A stretch of 64,000 nucleotides of DNA from positions 49,939 through 113,938 of the forward strand of contig PBOR01000063.1 of NCBI GenBank assembly GCA_002724395.1. Reading direction: 5' to 3'. The notes below the pieces were generated by a model that saw only the letters and a list, made by a program, of their open reading frames with translations, was not told the DNA's origin and did not search any database. The DNA comes from Rhodospirillaceae bacterium. GTDB taxonomy: Bacteria; Pseudomonadota; Alphaproteobacteria; UBA8366. Below, in pieces: positions 1 to 8,219 of this stretch. Each line of letters opens with the position of its first letter. The stretch's first letter is position 1. A program made the position numbers and the translations under genes.

Positions 1-857
1 TGCCCGATATAATGCTCGATGAAGGTATTATGGCAACCGGCGATCATGCAAAGGCAGTAAGCAACAGCGACCTTATTTTATCGGTTGTTCCTTCACAATT
101 TTTTCGAAATGTTGCCCAAAAAATAGCGCCGCATATCTCTGCGAACACCCCTATAGTACTTTGTTCTAAAGGAATTGAAAACAATACCGGCGCACTCATG
201 ACAGAGATTGCTGAGGAAAATTTTCCGGCATTGCCCATTCTTGTACTAGCAGGCCCATCTTTTGCCCGAGAGACCGTCGCGGGCACACCCACCGCCGTCG
301 CCGTTGCCGGAGACGATGCCGCGCTCTGCCAAAAAATCACAGAGATGATTGGCACGTCCCATTTTCGCCCTTATCCGATGGATGACCCGGTTGGCGCCGA
401 AATAGGCGGTGCAGTTAAAAACGTTCTTGCAATCGCCTGTGGCATAGTGACTGGACGTGATTTAGGGGATAATACGCGTGCAGCCCTGATTACTCGGGGC
501 CTCTATGAAATGGCCCTGCTCGGGGTAGCCAAAGGGGCGCACGCTAGAACCTTTATGGGCCTATCAGGATTAGGCGACCTTACCCTTACCTGCAACGGGC
601 CACAATCGCGGAATATGTCACTTGGCGTTGCACTAGGCAAAGGACGTGCGTTGGAAAAAATTTTAGCTGAGCGGAATTCGGTTGCAGAAGGGGTGCAAAC
701 AGCACCAGCGATTGCCAAACTGGCTCGCGAACTAAGTTTGGAGCTACCAATTATCGAAGCGGTCTACCAAGTCCTCCATAAAGGTGCCGATATCGATACA
801 GCTATTCACGGCCTACTGAACCGTCCTTTCACACCTGAATTCGCGGGGCTTGATTGA
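1..857 (+). CDS. gpsA: NAD(P)-dependent glycerol-3-phosphate dehydrogenase, 5' end missing
   Basis: Interconverts dihydroxyacetone phosphate and sn-glycerol-3-phosphate, supplying the backbone of phospholipids in the cytosol. The frame is open to the left edge, so the N-terminal Rossmann GxGxxG segment lies outside the window. Counting from the Met at position 12, the visible part has CSKGIE (51-56), GPSFARE (81-87), the catalytic-lysine segment GGAVKNVLAIACG (132-144, Lys136) and GLSGLGDLTLTC (183-194) followed by SRN, all hallmarks of GpsA. It ends with TGA. The downstream YciI gene follows after 55 nt on the same strand, and gpsA next to a YciI gene is a common alphaproteobacterial arrangement. 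Identification is secure; only the true start is unknown. Confidence 0.96.
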   Translation, partial: PDIMLDEGIMATGDHAKAVSNSDLILSVVPSQFFRNVAQKIAPHISANTPIVLCSKGIENNTGALMTEIAEENFPALPILVLAGPSFARETVAGTPTAVAVAGDDAALCQKITEMIGTSHFRPYPMDDPVGAEIGGAVKNVLAIACGIVTGRDLGDNTRAALITRGLYEMALLGVAKGAHARTFMGLSGLGDLTLTCNGPQSRNMSLGVALGKGRALEKILAERNSVAEGVQTAPAIAKLARELSLELPIIEAVYQVLHKGADIDTAIHGLLNRPFTPEFAGLD

Positions 858-912
858 CCCGTCTGCCCTGCTCCGTTAGCTTTAAACATCAACATTCCCA
901 GGGAGAAAAAGC

Positions 913-1215
913 ATGCTTTGGTGCATTACATGTGTAGACAAGCCGAGCGACGACAGTGCGCGACAATCAGTGCTCGAAACCCACCGCGCCTACCTAAAAA
1001 CGCAAGCCGATAAAATCGTAATGTCGGGCGCGACATTATCCGACGATGGCGAAACAATGACCGGCAGCTGCTTCATCATCGCCGCCGAAAGCCGGGCAGA
1101 AGCCGAGGCCTTCTCAAATAATGATCCGTTTACGGAAGCCGGCGTATTCAGCAGCGTTACCGTCACTCGGATGAAAAAGAGTACATTCATTCCTGAAAAT
1201 TATGAAAAAGCCTAA
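913..1215 (+). CDS. YciI family protein (single domain)
   Basis: A 100-residue protein with the YciI/dimeric alpha-beta barrel pattern: an N-terminal hydrophobic strand (MLWCITCVDKP), a conserved His in the ETHRAYL segment (His24), a central GSCFIIAAES strand and an ALxNDPF-like segment (NNDPFTEAGVF, near residue 80). Family members are small dimeric proteins with a proposed His-Asp active site, but the substrate is generally unknown. A good ribosome-binding site (AGGGAGAAAAAG) lies just before the ATG. It is the first of three adjacent related genes, with a 3-nt gap to the next, so they are probably cotranscribed. Confidence 0.85.
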   Translation: MLWCITCVDKPSDDSARQSVLETHRAYLKTQADKIVMSGATLSDDGETMTGSCFIIAAESRAEAEAFSNNDPFTEAGVFSSVTVTRMKKSTFIPENYEKA

Positions 1216-1218
1216 GCA

Positions 1219-1809
1219 ATGTTGTTCGCCTGCTTCATGATTGATAAACCCGGAATGAATGAAAAGCGGAACGACTTGCGTCCTGTCCATCAGGGCTACT
1301 TGGAGACATCAAGGGACAAACTTTACCTCGCAGGCCCCCTTTGGAACGATGCCCGTACCAAAATGCTGGGCTCCCTTTACGTAGTCGAACAAAAGGACAA
1401 GGCCGCCACCACGGCCTGGCTCGCAGGCGAACCTTTCTTCCAAAACGGTTTATTTAGCTCCAAGTATATTTATGGATGGGATCACCTTAAAGGGGATAGG
1501 GAGAGCAAAGAAAATCTAACTCTCTATTTCCATCTAGATGCCCCTTCGGCACCGGACAAACGAGCATCGCTCCGCGAACAACATGTTGATTATTTAACAA
1601 TATATCTCGATCACCTTTTTGCGGTCGGCCCTTTATATAAAGATAGTGATAAGACCGAATTCGAAGACCGGATTGGCTCAATGTTTATCGTCGATTTCCC
1701 AGATCGCCCTCGGGCAGACGAATGGCGTGCCCAAGAACCGTATACACGAAACGATGTTTATGATCATTGCTGGGGGTATGCTTACGAGAATCTTTGGCGT
1801 GGAGTTTAA
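1219..1809 (+). CDS. Tandem-duplicated YciI-like protein, copy A
   Basis: 196 residues made of two YciI-like halves. Each half has a hydrophobic opening strand, a His segment (PVHQGYLE; EQHVDYLT), an AGPL/VGPL turn (LAGPLWND; AVGPLYKD), a GS(L/M)(Y/F)(V/I)V strand and an EP(F/Y) motif (AGEPFFQNG; AQEPYTRND). The classical family member is about 95-100 residues, so this is an internal duplication. It starts 3 nt after the single-domain YciI gene and ends 3 nt before the third copy. The function is unknown; a dimer-like fold within one chain is expected by inference. The second half keeps the His but has diverged elsewhere. Confidence 0.75.
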   Translation: MLFACFMIDKPGMNEKRNDLRPVHQGYLETSRDKLYLAGPLWNDARTKMLGSLYVVEQKDKAATTAWLAGEPFFQNGLFSSKYIYGWDHLKGDRESKENLTLYFHLDAPSAPDKRASLREQHVDYLTIYLDHLFAVGPLYKDSDKTEFEDRIGSMFIVDFPDRPRADEWRAQEPYTRNDVYDHCWGYAYENLWRGV

Positions 1810-1812
1810 AAG

Positions 1813-2415
1813 GTGAATTTCGTTTATTGCCTAATTGACGGAGACAATGTCACCGGCCTACGACGCGACCACAAAGACGCCGAAGATTCTTATCTAGCTG
1901 AAGTAAATGACCAAATCTTTTTTGGTGGCACTCTACTTAATTCAGACCGCACTGAAGCAAGGGGTTCGCTCTATGTGATTGATTGGCCTGATCGGGCTGC
2001 TGCAGAAGCCTGGCTCGCGGGATCGCCCTATCGCAACGCCGGGGTTTACTGCATTGCTCGCATTCGCGGTTATACCCATATCGTGCCCAAAGATGGATTA
2101 TCAGAATATATTAAAAACGAACTCTGGGCATACGTACAAATCGATGTACCACACAGCTTGGCGCTCCGAACAACTCATATCGACGCCCACATCGATTTCT
2201 TAAATGCCACCACCAACAACATTTTCTCGGACGGACCGCTTTATTGGGACAGTGACAGGGTCAAATTCAACAACCGAATTGGATCGGTGTTTGTTGTCGA
2301 CTTTCCCACTCTCGCAGAGGCTGAGAAATGGCGTTTGTCAGAGCCATTTACGGTCGAAGGCGTATACGGCACCCTCTATGCATATGCATACGATAATCAA
2401 TGGCCCGCAAACTAG
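1813..2415 (+). CDS. Tandem-duplicated YciI-like protein, copy B
   Basis: 200 residues with the same two-half architecture as the preceding gene: GGTLLNSDR...GSLYVIDWPD...AGSPYRNAG, then DGPLYWDSD...GSVFVVDFPT...SEPFTVEG. It starts at a GTG preceded by AAAAG, 3 nt after the stop of copy A. The second halves of copies A and B resemble each other closely (RIGSMFIVDFPD versus RIGSVFVVDFPT), so the gene duplication appears to follow the internal duplication. The exact role is unknown. It ends with TAG, which shows that TAG is an ordinary stop in this genome. Confidence 0.75.
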   Translation: MNFVYCLIDGDNVTGLRRDHKDAEDSYLAEVNDQIFFGGTLLNSDRTEARGSLYVIDWPDRAAAEAWLAGSPYRNAGVYCIARIRGYTHIVPKDGLSEYIKNELWAYVQIDVPHSLALRTTHIDAHIDFLNATTNNIFSDGPLYWDSDRVKFNNRIGSVFVVDFPTLAEAEKWRLSEPFTVEGVYGTLYAYAYDNQWPAN

Positions 2416-2607
2416 AAAATCAATCGATGGCGTTTTGGCTGATAAAAAAACAAACCCAGGGGAGAAAAAGTTCGCGGCGAATCCGCCTCTTTCCCAGCTG
2501 ACGTTGGTTCGCTAGTAACGCCTTTCAGCCGTACCGATAGATGATGAGGAATATAGTATCACCCGTACCATAGGCGAAACCAAACCCTAAAGAAAACGAG
2601 CAAAAGT

Positions 2608-2952
2608 ATGCCGCAAGAAACAACCCTCGGCGCTCTAAAAGATATTCCCGATAACGAAGCTAAGGAATATGAAATTGAGCATGATGACGAAACAGTTGAG
2701 GTATTCGTTGTACGCAAAGGCGCGAATTTCTTCGGCTACGTCAATTATTGTCCGCACGCAGGCACACCATTAAATTGGTCCATCGACCGCTTCATGACGC
2801 TGGATAAAAAATATATTCTCTGCGCCACCCATGGTGCAGAATTTCGTATCGAGGACGGGCAGTGCATTTCAGGCCCGTGCGTAGGTGACTGCTTGGCACC
2901 GCTAGATTTACGTCTTGAAAATGGACAATTGGTGCTAACCCATCCAGAGTAA
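2608..2952 (+). CDS. Rieske [2Fe-2S] ferredoxin-like protein
   Basis: A 114-residue soluble protein with the Rieske cluster ligands Cys48-Pro-His50 (NYCPHAGTPLNW) and Cys72-x-x-His75 (LCATHGAEF), which bind a [2Fe-2S] cluster with two Cys and two His. The CISGPCVGD segment after the second box resembles the usual third loop. There is no signal peptide or membrane segment, so it is probably a cytosolic electron carrier or dioxygenase-type ferredoxin. No oxygenase partner is adjacent. A 192-nt gap separates it from the YciI genes. That gap contains a string (CCCAGGGGAGAAAAAG near 2456) resembling the ribosome-binding region of the first YciI gene, and nothing else recognisable. Confidence 0.88.
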   Translation: MPQETTLGALKDIPDNEAKEYEIEHDDETVEVFVVRKGANFFGYVNYCPHAGTPLNWSIDRFMTLDKKYILCATHGAEFRIEDGQCISGPCVGDCLAPLDLRLENGQLVLTHPE

Positions 2953-2981
2953 ACTTTGCACGATAGCGCCGTGCAATTCCA

Positions 2982-3009
2982 TTGAGCCACTGTCGTGGCA
3001 CGCTATAAT
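2982..3009 (+). promoter_or_regulatory. Candidate sigma70-type promoter for acsA
   Basis: A TTGAGC -35-like hexamer at 2982-2987 and a perfect TATAAT -10 at 3004-3009 are separated by 16 bp, 72 bp ahead of the acsA start. A short TGCAC/GTGCA inverted repeat (2957-2975) lies just upstream and may mark the end of the Rieske transcript, but it has no T-tract. Confidence 0.55.
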
Positions 3010-3081
3010 CCACTTTAAGGAATCAATGCCATATACGCCTTAAGATAGGACCTAATTAAGGAGTCTTCAGGGAGACCAAAT

Positions 3082-5019
3082 ATGTCTAACGAACTTTTTC
3101 CGGTGCAAAAATCCATCGCCGATGCGGCGCTAGTAGATAATGAAAGATATCAGGAAATGTACCGTCAATCAGTCGGCGACCCGATAAGGTTTTGGTCGGA
3201 ACATGGAAAGCGCATTGATTGGATTAAGCCCTATACAAAAATCAAAGACGTATCTTACGCTTATGACGATGTGCATATCCGCTGGTATTATGACGGTAAA
3301 TTAAATGCAGCGGCCAACTGTATCGACCGACATTTGGAAACACGAGGTGACCAAACGGCAATTATTTGGGAAGGCGACGATCCGAATGAAGACCTGATTA
3401 TAACGTATAAAGAACTACACGAGCATGTGTCCAAATTTGCCAATGGACTAAAAGCTATTGGCGCAAAAAAAGGCGATAGGATTTGCATCTATATGCCAAT
3501 GATACCCGAAGCAGCCTATGCTATGCTCGCATGCGCACGGATTGGTGCGATTCATTCGGTGGTTTTCGGCGGTTTTTCGCCTGATGCGCTGGCCGGCCGC
3601 ATTCAAGATTGCACCTGTAATATCATCATTACAGCCGATGAAGGCCTGCGCGGCGGTAAACCTATTCCTCTTAAAGCAAATACGGATGCAGCACTGGAAT
3701 CATGCCCCACTATTGAGAAATGTGTCACCGTCAAACGCACCGGCGGCGACATCAATTGGAAAAACGGACGCGATATTTGGTATCACGATCTAGTGGCCGG
3801 GCAATCGGCGGATTGTGAACCAGAAGAAATGGATGCCGAAGACCCGCTCTTCATTCTCTATACGTCTGGCTCCACCGGCAAACCGAAAGGCGTCATGCAT
3901 ACCACCGGCGGCTATATGGTTTATGCCTCAATGACCCATGAGTATGTCTTTGATTATAAAAAAGACCAAATCTATTGGTGCACCGCCGATCTGGGTTGGG
4001 TCACTGGGCACAGTTATATTCTATACGGTCCGCTCGCTAATGGCGCCATTACAGTAATGTTTGAAGGCGTACCAAACTATCCCGACACCAGTAGGTTCTG
4101 GGAAATCTGCGATAAACACCAAATAGAAATTTTTTATACCGCGCCCACAGCCATTCGCGCGCTAATGCGTGACGGTGACCAGCCAGTAAAAAAAACCAGC
4201 CGCAAGTCCATCAAGCTGCTTGGCTCCGTCGGCGAACCAATCAATCCGGAAGCCTGGCTTTGGTATTACAATGTGGTGGGCGACAGACGCTGTCCAATCG
4301 TGGACACATGGTGGCAGACGGAAACCGGCGGTATTTTAATTACACCACTGCCAGGGGCGACCGACCTAAAGCCTGGCTCAGCAACACGGCCATTCTTCGG
4401 TATCACGCCGCAGCTAATCGATGCGGATGGGACTGAATTGAAGGGCGCTGCCTCGGGGAATCTGTGCATTGCCGATTCCTGGCCGGGCCAAATGCGCACG
4501 GTCTATGGCGATCACGACCGGTTTGTGGAAACATATTTTAGTACCCATAAAAATAAATATTTTACCGGCGATGGCTGCCGTCGCGATGAGGACGGCTATT
4601 ACTGGATTACCGGCCGGGTCGATGATGTGATCAATGTTTCAGGCCATCGCATGGGCACGGCGGAAATTGAATCCGCGCTAGTCGCTCACCCTAAAGTGGC
4701 AGAATCCGCCGTCGTCGGCGCGCCGCACGATATCAAAGGTCAAGGTATTTACGCCTACGTGACTTTGAATGCGGATGAAAAACCTTCAGACGACTTGCGC
4801 GGCGAATTGGTGCAGTGGGTTCGTAAGGAGATCGGCCCCATCGCCAGCCCCGATTGGCTGCAATGGGCGCCCGGCCTGCCTAAAACGCGATCGGGCAAAA
4901 TCATGCGCCGTATCTTGCGCAAAATTGCTGAGAACGATTTCGAGAATCTCGGCGACACGTCAACGCTGGCAGACCCTATCGTGGTGGAAGATTTGGTGGA
5001 GAATCGCATGAACCGGTAA
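3082..5019 (+). CDS. acsA: Acetyl-CoA synthetase (AMP-forming)
   Basis: Activates acetate to acetyl-CoA via acetyl-AMP. At 645 residues it matches the usual Acs length. It shows the P-loop-like [11 protein letters not shown] motif (about residue 259), [17 protein letters not shown] (about 302), WWQTETGG (about 410), the TGDG...[14 protein letters not shown] hinge region and the C-terminal [10 protein letters not shown] containing the catalytic lysine that is typically regulated by acetylation. The start has an upstream AGGGAG. It stands alone between the Rieske gene and a convergent methyltransferase gene and probably has its own promoter. Confidence 0.97.
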   Translation: MSNELFPVQKSIADAALVDNERYQEMYRQSVGDPIRFWSEHGKRIDWIKPYTKIKDVSYAYDDVHIRWYYDGKLNAAANCIDRHLETRGDQTAIIWEGDDPNEDLIITYKELHEHVSKFANGLKAIGAKKGDRICIYMPMIPEAAYAMLACARIGAIHSVVFGGFSPDALAGRIQDCTCNIIITADEGLRGGKPIPLKANTDAALESCPTIEKCVTVKRTGGDINWKNGRDIWYHDLVAGQSADCEPEEMDAEDPLFILYTSGSTGKPKGVMHTTGGYMVYASMTHEYVFDYKKDQIYWCTADLGWVTGHSYILYGPLANGAITVMFEGVPNYPDTSRFWEICDKHQIEIFYTAPTAIRALMRDGDQPVKKTSRKSIKLLGSVGEPINPEAWLWYYNVVGDRRCPIVDTWWQTETGGILITPLPGATDLKPGSATRPFFGITPQLIDADGTELKGAASGNLCIADSWPGQMRTVYGDHDRFVETYFSTHKNKYFTGDGCRRDEDGYYWITGRVDDVINVSGHRMGTAEIESALVAHPKVAESAVVGAPHDIKGQGIYAYVTLNADEKPSDDLRGELVQWVRKEIGPIASPDWLQWAPGLPKTRSGKIMRRILRKIAENDFENLGDTSTLADPIVVEDLVENRMNR

Positions 5020-5041
5020 CCGCGCCAAAACCAAGTCAAAG

Positions 5042-5776
5042 CTAAATAAGGACAAATACCGGCCAACCGTGAAAGTCACGACGGTATATACCTTCGTGGT
5101 CCTTTGTCGATTCTTCAAGAGGCACCTCAAATGCTGTTTCAAAGGCCTTATAGAGAAGTTCATGTGCCCCGACAGTGGTTAAGAAAACCTTGCCGCCGGC
5201 GATAAAAAACGGTGCAATACCGACGCCTGCGGGACCCAACAAAAACCGGTTCAGCGCTTCTGAAACGCCGGGAAATTGCGGATCAAAATAATCGTCATAG
5301 GCGATAACCCCACCCTCCGCTAAGACCGGCGCCACGCGTTCCAAATCGCCCAACGCCATTTCCATTTGGTGGCCGCCATCAATGCTAAACAAGCGATAAA
5401 ACCCATTCACCCAGTCAAGCAGTTGTTGACTAGTCAAGTCGACCGAGTCCATCTTTTCAATCCGCGGCGGTGATCCCGGAACCTCGTATCGCCCCATATT
5501 GGCAAAGAAAGACGTCTTGAATTCTTCATCCAGGAACACATCTATCCCAACGCATTTCTCGCTATCGCGTGCCAATAAATATAGCAAAATAAAGGACTTG
5601 CCATGGTACAGGCCGATTTCGCCTATATGGCCTTCTATGCCCGCTGCCCGCTGAAATTTATCGATCAGTACGAGGGCTTGCACCGCCTGAGGGTAAAACC
5701 AGCCTTCAATCTTTTGCGACTCGCCGCCGATATAACGGTTCTTGAGGACTTCGCGAGAGTTTTCGATGTCTGGCAC
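5042..5776 (-). CDS. Class I SAM-dependent methyltransferase (methyltransferase-24-like)
   Basis: A 244-residue protein with a Rossmann-type motif I (HIGEIGLYHGKSFILL, about 50-65), an acidic motif II at the end of the next strand (KCVGIDVFLD, about 74-83), a SIDGGHQMEMALGDL segment and AYDDYFDPQFPGV, as seen in the small-molecule/sugar methyltransferase-24 group. The substrate cannot be told from sequence. It is convergent with acsA (22-nt gap) and lies downstream of the SDHAF4-like gene on the same strand, 64 nt apart. Confidence 0.75.
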   Translation of the reverse strand: MPDIENSREVLKNRYIGGESQKIEGWFYPQAVQALVLIDKFQRAAGIEGHIGEIGLYHGKSFILLYLLARDSEKCVGIDVFLDEEFKTSFFANMGRYEVPGSPPRIEKMDSVDLTSQQLLDWVNGFYRLFSIDGGHQMEMALGDLERVAPVLAEGGVIAYDDYFDPQFPGVSEALNRFLLGPAGVGIAPFFIAGGKVFLTTVGAHELLYKAFETAFEVPLEESTKDHEGIYRRDFHGWPVFVLI

Positions 5777-5840
5777 AGTATCTACTTTTTACCTTTACGG
5801 TGCGCGCCACTGTCGATCTACAGATGAATATCGCATAATT

Positions 5841-6137
5841 CTAAAAATCGTAACAGCGTCCGGCTTTCTCCCAATCGCCGTAGCGTGTCGGTTCAAGCCC
5901 TTTTGGGCCACCGATCTCTCTTGGAATTTGACCTTTAGCCTCAGCTTGAGTACGCCACTTTGCGCCGGCAGCTTCGGCCTTGCGCTCTGCCTCACGGCGC
6001 GAATCAGCTCCGGTTTCCGCAGCTGGTTCCACAAGCGGTTGCGCTCCAGAGGGTTCATCAGACGACGACGGCGGCGGAGTATCTTCCTGCGATGCAGCCC
6101 TGGTGCGTTTCTTGAGTTTATCGAATAGGTTCGCCAT
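5841..6137 (-). CDS. SDHAF4-like succinate dehydrogenase assembly factor (DUF1674)
   Basis: A 98-residue protein with a low-complexity Pro/Ser/Glu-rich N-terminus and the diagnostic conserved C-terminal tail EIGGPKGLEPTRYGDWEKAG ending in RCYDF. In mitochondria the homologue (Sdh8/SDHAF4) binds flavinated SdhA and promotes complex II assembly; the bacterial role is inferred by homology. The gene is divergent from rsmB, the same neighbourhood seen in many Alphaproteobacteria. The 129-nt intergenic region to rsmB probably holds both promoters. Confidence 0.85.
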   Translation of the reverse strand: MANLFDKLKKRTRAASQEDTPPPSSSDEPSGAQPLVEPAAETGADSRREAERKAEAAGAKWRTQAEAKGQIPREIGGPKGLEPTRYGDWEKAGRCYDF

Positions 6138-6266
6138 TCATATAATATGGTTGATATTATTATACTTGCCAAGAAGATTGCGGTGCCAGCGATTGTGAAG
6201 GGTTTGGTACGCTTCCCATCATTTAGTGATATGAAACACCATATTTAAATTGAGAGCACACAGTCT

Positions 6267-7592
6267 GTGGCACAGAACCAAACCAAAACGCCAGGTACAG
6301 AGACCAAGCAATCAACAGGATTAGCAGCGCGGCGCGCTGCCATAGAAATACTTGTTACTGTGCTAAATAGGCGTCAATTTTTAGGAGACGCTATCAACCA
6401 AACCAAAGCTTTCAAATATATGCCTGCGAATGATCGTGCTTTTGCGCGCTTGCTGGTGAGCACCGTCTTAAGACGATTGCCGGAAATTGATCAGGCCTTT
6501 CAGCAATTTCTGGATCGTCCGCTACCTAAAAATCCTAAAAAACTTTTCCAGCTGCTTCGCACAGGTACCGCTCAGCTCTTATTTCTGGAAATGCCGCCGC
6601 ATGCCGTCGTTAATACGAGCGTGGCGCTTGCAAATGAATTTCGAAGCAATAAATTTAAGGGGTTAGTTAACGCCGTTTTACGGAAAGTCGCCGCTAGCAA
6701 AAGTGAAGTGGAAAACCCAGCAAAGCTTAATACGCCGGACTGGCTATGGCAAAGCTGGGTGGACCAATATGGGGAGGACAGCGCTACTGCTATTGGTCTT
6801 CAGCATCTGGCAAACCCACCAATAGATATTTCCGCTAAAGAGGACCCGGAATTATGGGCCCAATCGTTGGGTGCAGAACTTCTACCTACCGGAACAATTA
6901 GGCTAACCGCAGGCGGACACCCTTCGGAGTGGGCTGGGTTCGAAGGAGGGCATTGGTGGATCCAGGATGCCGCCGCCGCAATCCCGGTTAAGCTGTTAGG
7001 GCATATTGCCGGAAAAACAGTGATCGACCTGTGTGCCGCTCCCGGCGGCAAGACCGCACAGCTGGTAAATGCTGGCGCGACGGTCACCGCCGTAGATATA
7101 TCAAGAAGTCGCCTCTCCCGGCTGGAATCAAATTTGGCTCGGTTGCAAATGTCAGCAAAGACTATTGTTGCGGACCTTAGACAATGGCGCCCTAACGACC
7201 CCGCCGACATCGTCCTATTGGATGCTCCATGCTCTGCCACAGGAACTTGCCGTCGACATCCTGATATACTGCGCCTTCGAAATGAAAGTGATGTAGCAAA
7301 GCTGACAGCAATACAGTCCACGCTTTTAGATGCCGCTGCAGAAATGGTAGCGCCCGGCGGTCTGCTTCTTTATGTCACCTGTTCCTTGCAACCACAAGAA
7401 GGCCCCGATCAAATTTCGTCCTTCCTCAACCGTCATTTGAACTATCAACGTTCTCAATTCGATGTAAGCGACTGCAAAACACTCGAAAGTGCCCTTTCCG
7501 CCGACGGGAGCCTCCGCACGCTTCCCTGTCACTGGCCAAACCGCGGCGGCATGGACGGTTTTTTTGCGGTCGTACTAACACGATTTTTGTGA
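6267..7592 (+). CDS. rsmB: 16S rRNA (cytosine-967-C5)-methyltransferase
   Basis: 441 residues. An N-terminal NusB-like helical domain (about 20-150) is followed by a Rossmann methyltransferase domain with motif I DLCAAPGGKTAQL (about 252-264), motif IV DAPCSATGTCRRHPDI (about 318-333) and motif VI TCSLQPQEG (about 370). The PC and TC cysteines are the two active-site residues of RNA m5C methyltransferases. The start is GTG. The closing segment NRGGMDGFFAVVL is typical of the family. It is followed after 12 nt by the SxtJ-like gene. Confidence 0.95.
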   Translation: MAQNQTKTPGTETKQSTGLAARRAAIEILVTVLNRRQFLGDAINQTKAFKYMPANDRAFARLLVSTVLRRLPEIDQAFQQFLDRPLPKNPKKLFQLLRTGTAQLLFLEMPPHAVVNTSVALANEFRSNKFKGLVNAVLRKVAASKSEVENPAKLNTPDWLWQSWVDQYGEDSATAIGLQHLANPPIDISAKEDPELWAQSLGAELLPTGTIRLTAGGHPSEWAGFEGGHWWIQDAAAAIPVKLLGHIAGKTVIDLCAAPGGKTAQLVNAGATVTAVDISRSRLSRLESNLARLQMSAKTIVADLRQWRPNDPADIVLLDAPCSATGTCRRHPDILRLRNESDVAKLTAIQSTLLDAAAEMVAPGGLLLYVTCSLQPQEGPDQISSFLNRHLNYQRSQFDVSDCKTLESALSADGSLRTLPCHWPNRGGMDGFFAVVLTRFL

Positions 7593-7604
7593 TTTACAAG
7601 GTAA

Positions 7605-8039
7605 ATGACAAACCAACAGAATACCCACGAACGCTTAGCGGACCGTCGAGAGGTAAAATCCTCTTCCAACAAAAACTTTGGTGTTGTCTTCGCTATTGTG
7701 TTTTCACTAATCGGATTTTGGCCGCTAATCGGCAGTGACCAGCCGCGTTTCTGGGCCATTTATATCGGCGCAGCTTTTTTGGGAACCGCTTTCTTCCTAC
7801 CAAAAGCGCTGCGCCCTTTGAATCGGCTTTGGACGGCATTTGGCCTAGCGCTCCATAAGGTGGTAAATCCACTAGTGATGGGCTTATTGTTTTTTATGGT
7901 TGTGACACCGATTGGGTTACTTATGCGGATGCTCGGCAAGCGAACGCTGGATTTGCAAATTGACAAAAGCCGAAAAAGTTATTGGATCGAACGTGACCCG
8001 CCGGGCCCAGCCATAGACGGCATGAAAAACCAATTTTAG
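7605..8039 (+). CDS. SxtJ-family membrane protein
   Basis: A 144-residue protein with an N-terminal polar stretch and three to four hydrophobic helices (about 27-43, 48-64, and 85-110 including GLLFFMVVTPIGLLMRM), ending in a conserved polar tail SYWIERDPPGP. This matches the SxtJ family, first named in the saxitoxin cluster. The family's function is not established. Its constant partners, a DUF5989 peptide and a NodU/TobZ-type carbamoyltransferase, follow directly, which makes the assignment firm. It is probably cotranscribed with rsmB and the next two genes. Confidence 0.85.
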   Translation: MTNQQNTHERLADRREVKSSSNKNFGVVFAIVFSLIGFWPLIGSDQPRFWAIYIGAAFLGTAFFLPKALRPLNRLWTAFGLALHKVVNPLVMGLLFFMVVTPIGLLMRMLGKRTLDLQIDKSRKSYWIERDPPGPAIDGMKNQF

Positions 8040-8048
8040 GAAACTATA

Positions 8049-8198
8049 TTGTCTTTAATCAAAGAACTTTGGACCTTTATGCGAGTGCGGAAAAAGTTTT
8101 GGCTCCTTCCTATCCTGGTGATGATGTTTCTCTTTGGGGGGCTTATCGTGCTGACCCAAGGAAGTGCTGTCGCGCCTTTTATTTATACGGTCTTTTAG
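8049..8198 (+). CDS. DUF5989 small membrane peptide
   Basis: A 49-residue peptide starting at TTG 8049, with AGGAAA about 6 nt upstream. The translation opens MSLIKELWTFMRVRKKFWLL and continues as one hydrophobic helix (PILVMMFLFGGLIVLTQGS) with an APFIYTVF tail. This is the pattern of DUF5989, the small protein typically encoded between SxtJ and the carbamoyltransferase. The gap is 9 nt from the SxtJ gene and 21 nt to the carbamoyltransferase. The rare TTG start and short length make it easy to miss. Function unknown; probably a membrane-anchored accessory of the carbamoyltransferase. Confidence 0.85.
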   Translation: MSLIKELWTFMRVRKKFWLLPILVMMFLFGGLIVLTQGSAVAPFIYTVF

Positions 8199-8219
8199 GC
8201 AAAAGGTCTGAGGGACCCA

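Noticed and set aside
2416..2607. A gene in the gap between the YciI array and the Rieske gene
   Set aside because: The only frames are continuations of shadows from the YciI gene; there is no start with a ribosome-binding site and no protein-like pattern.
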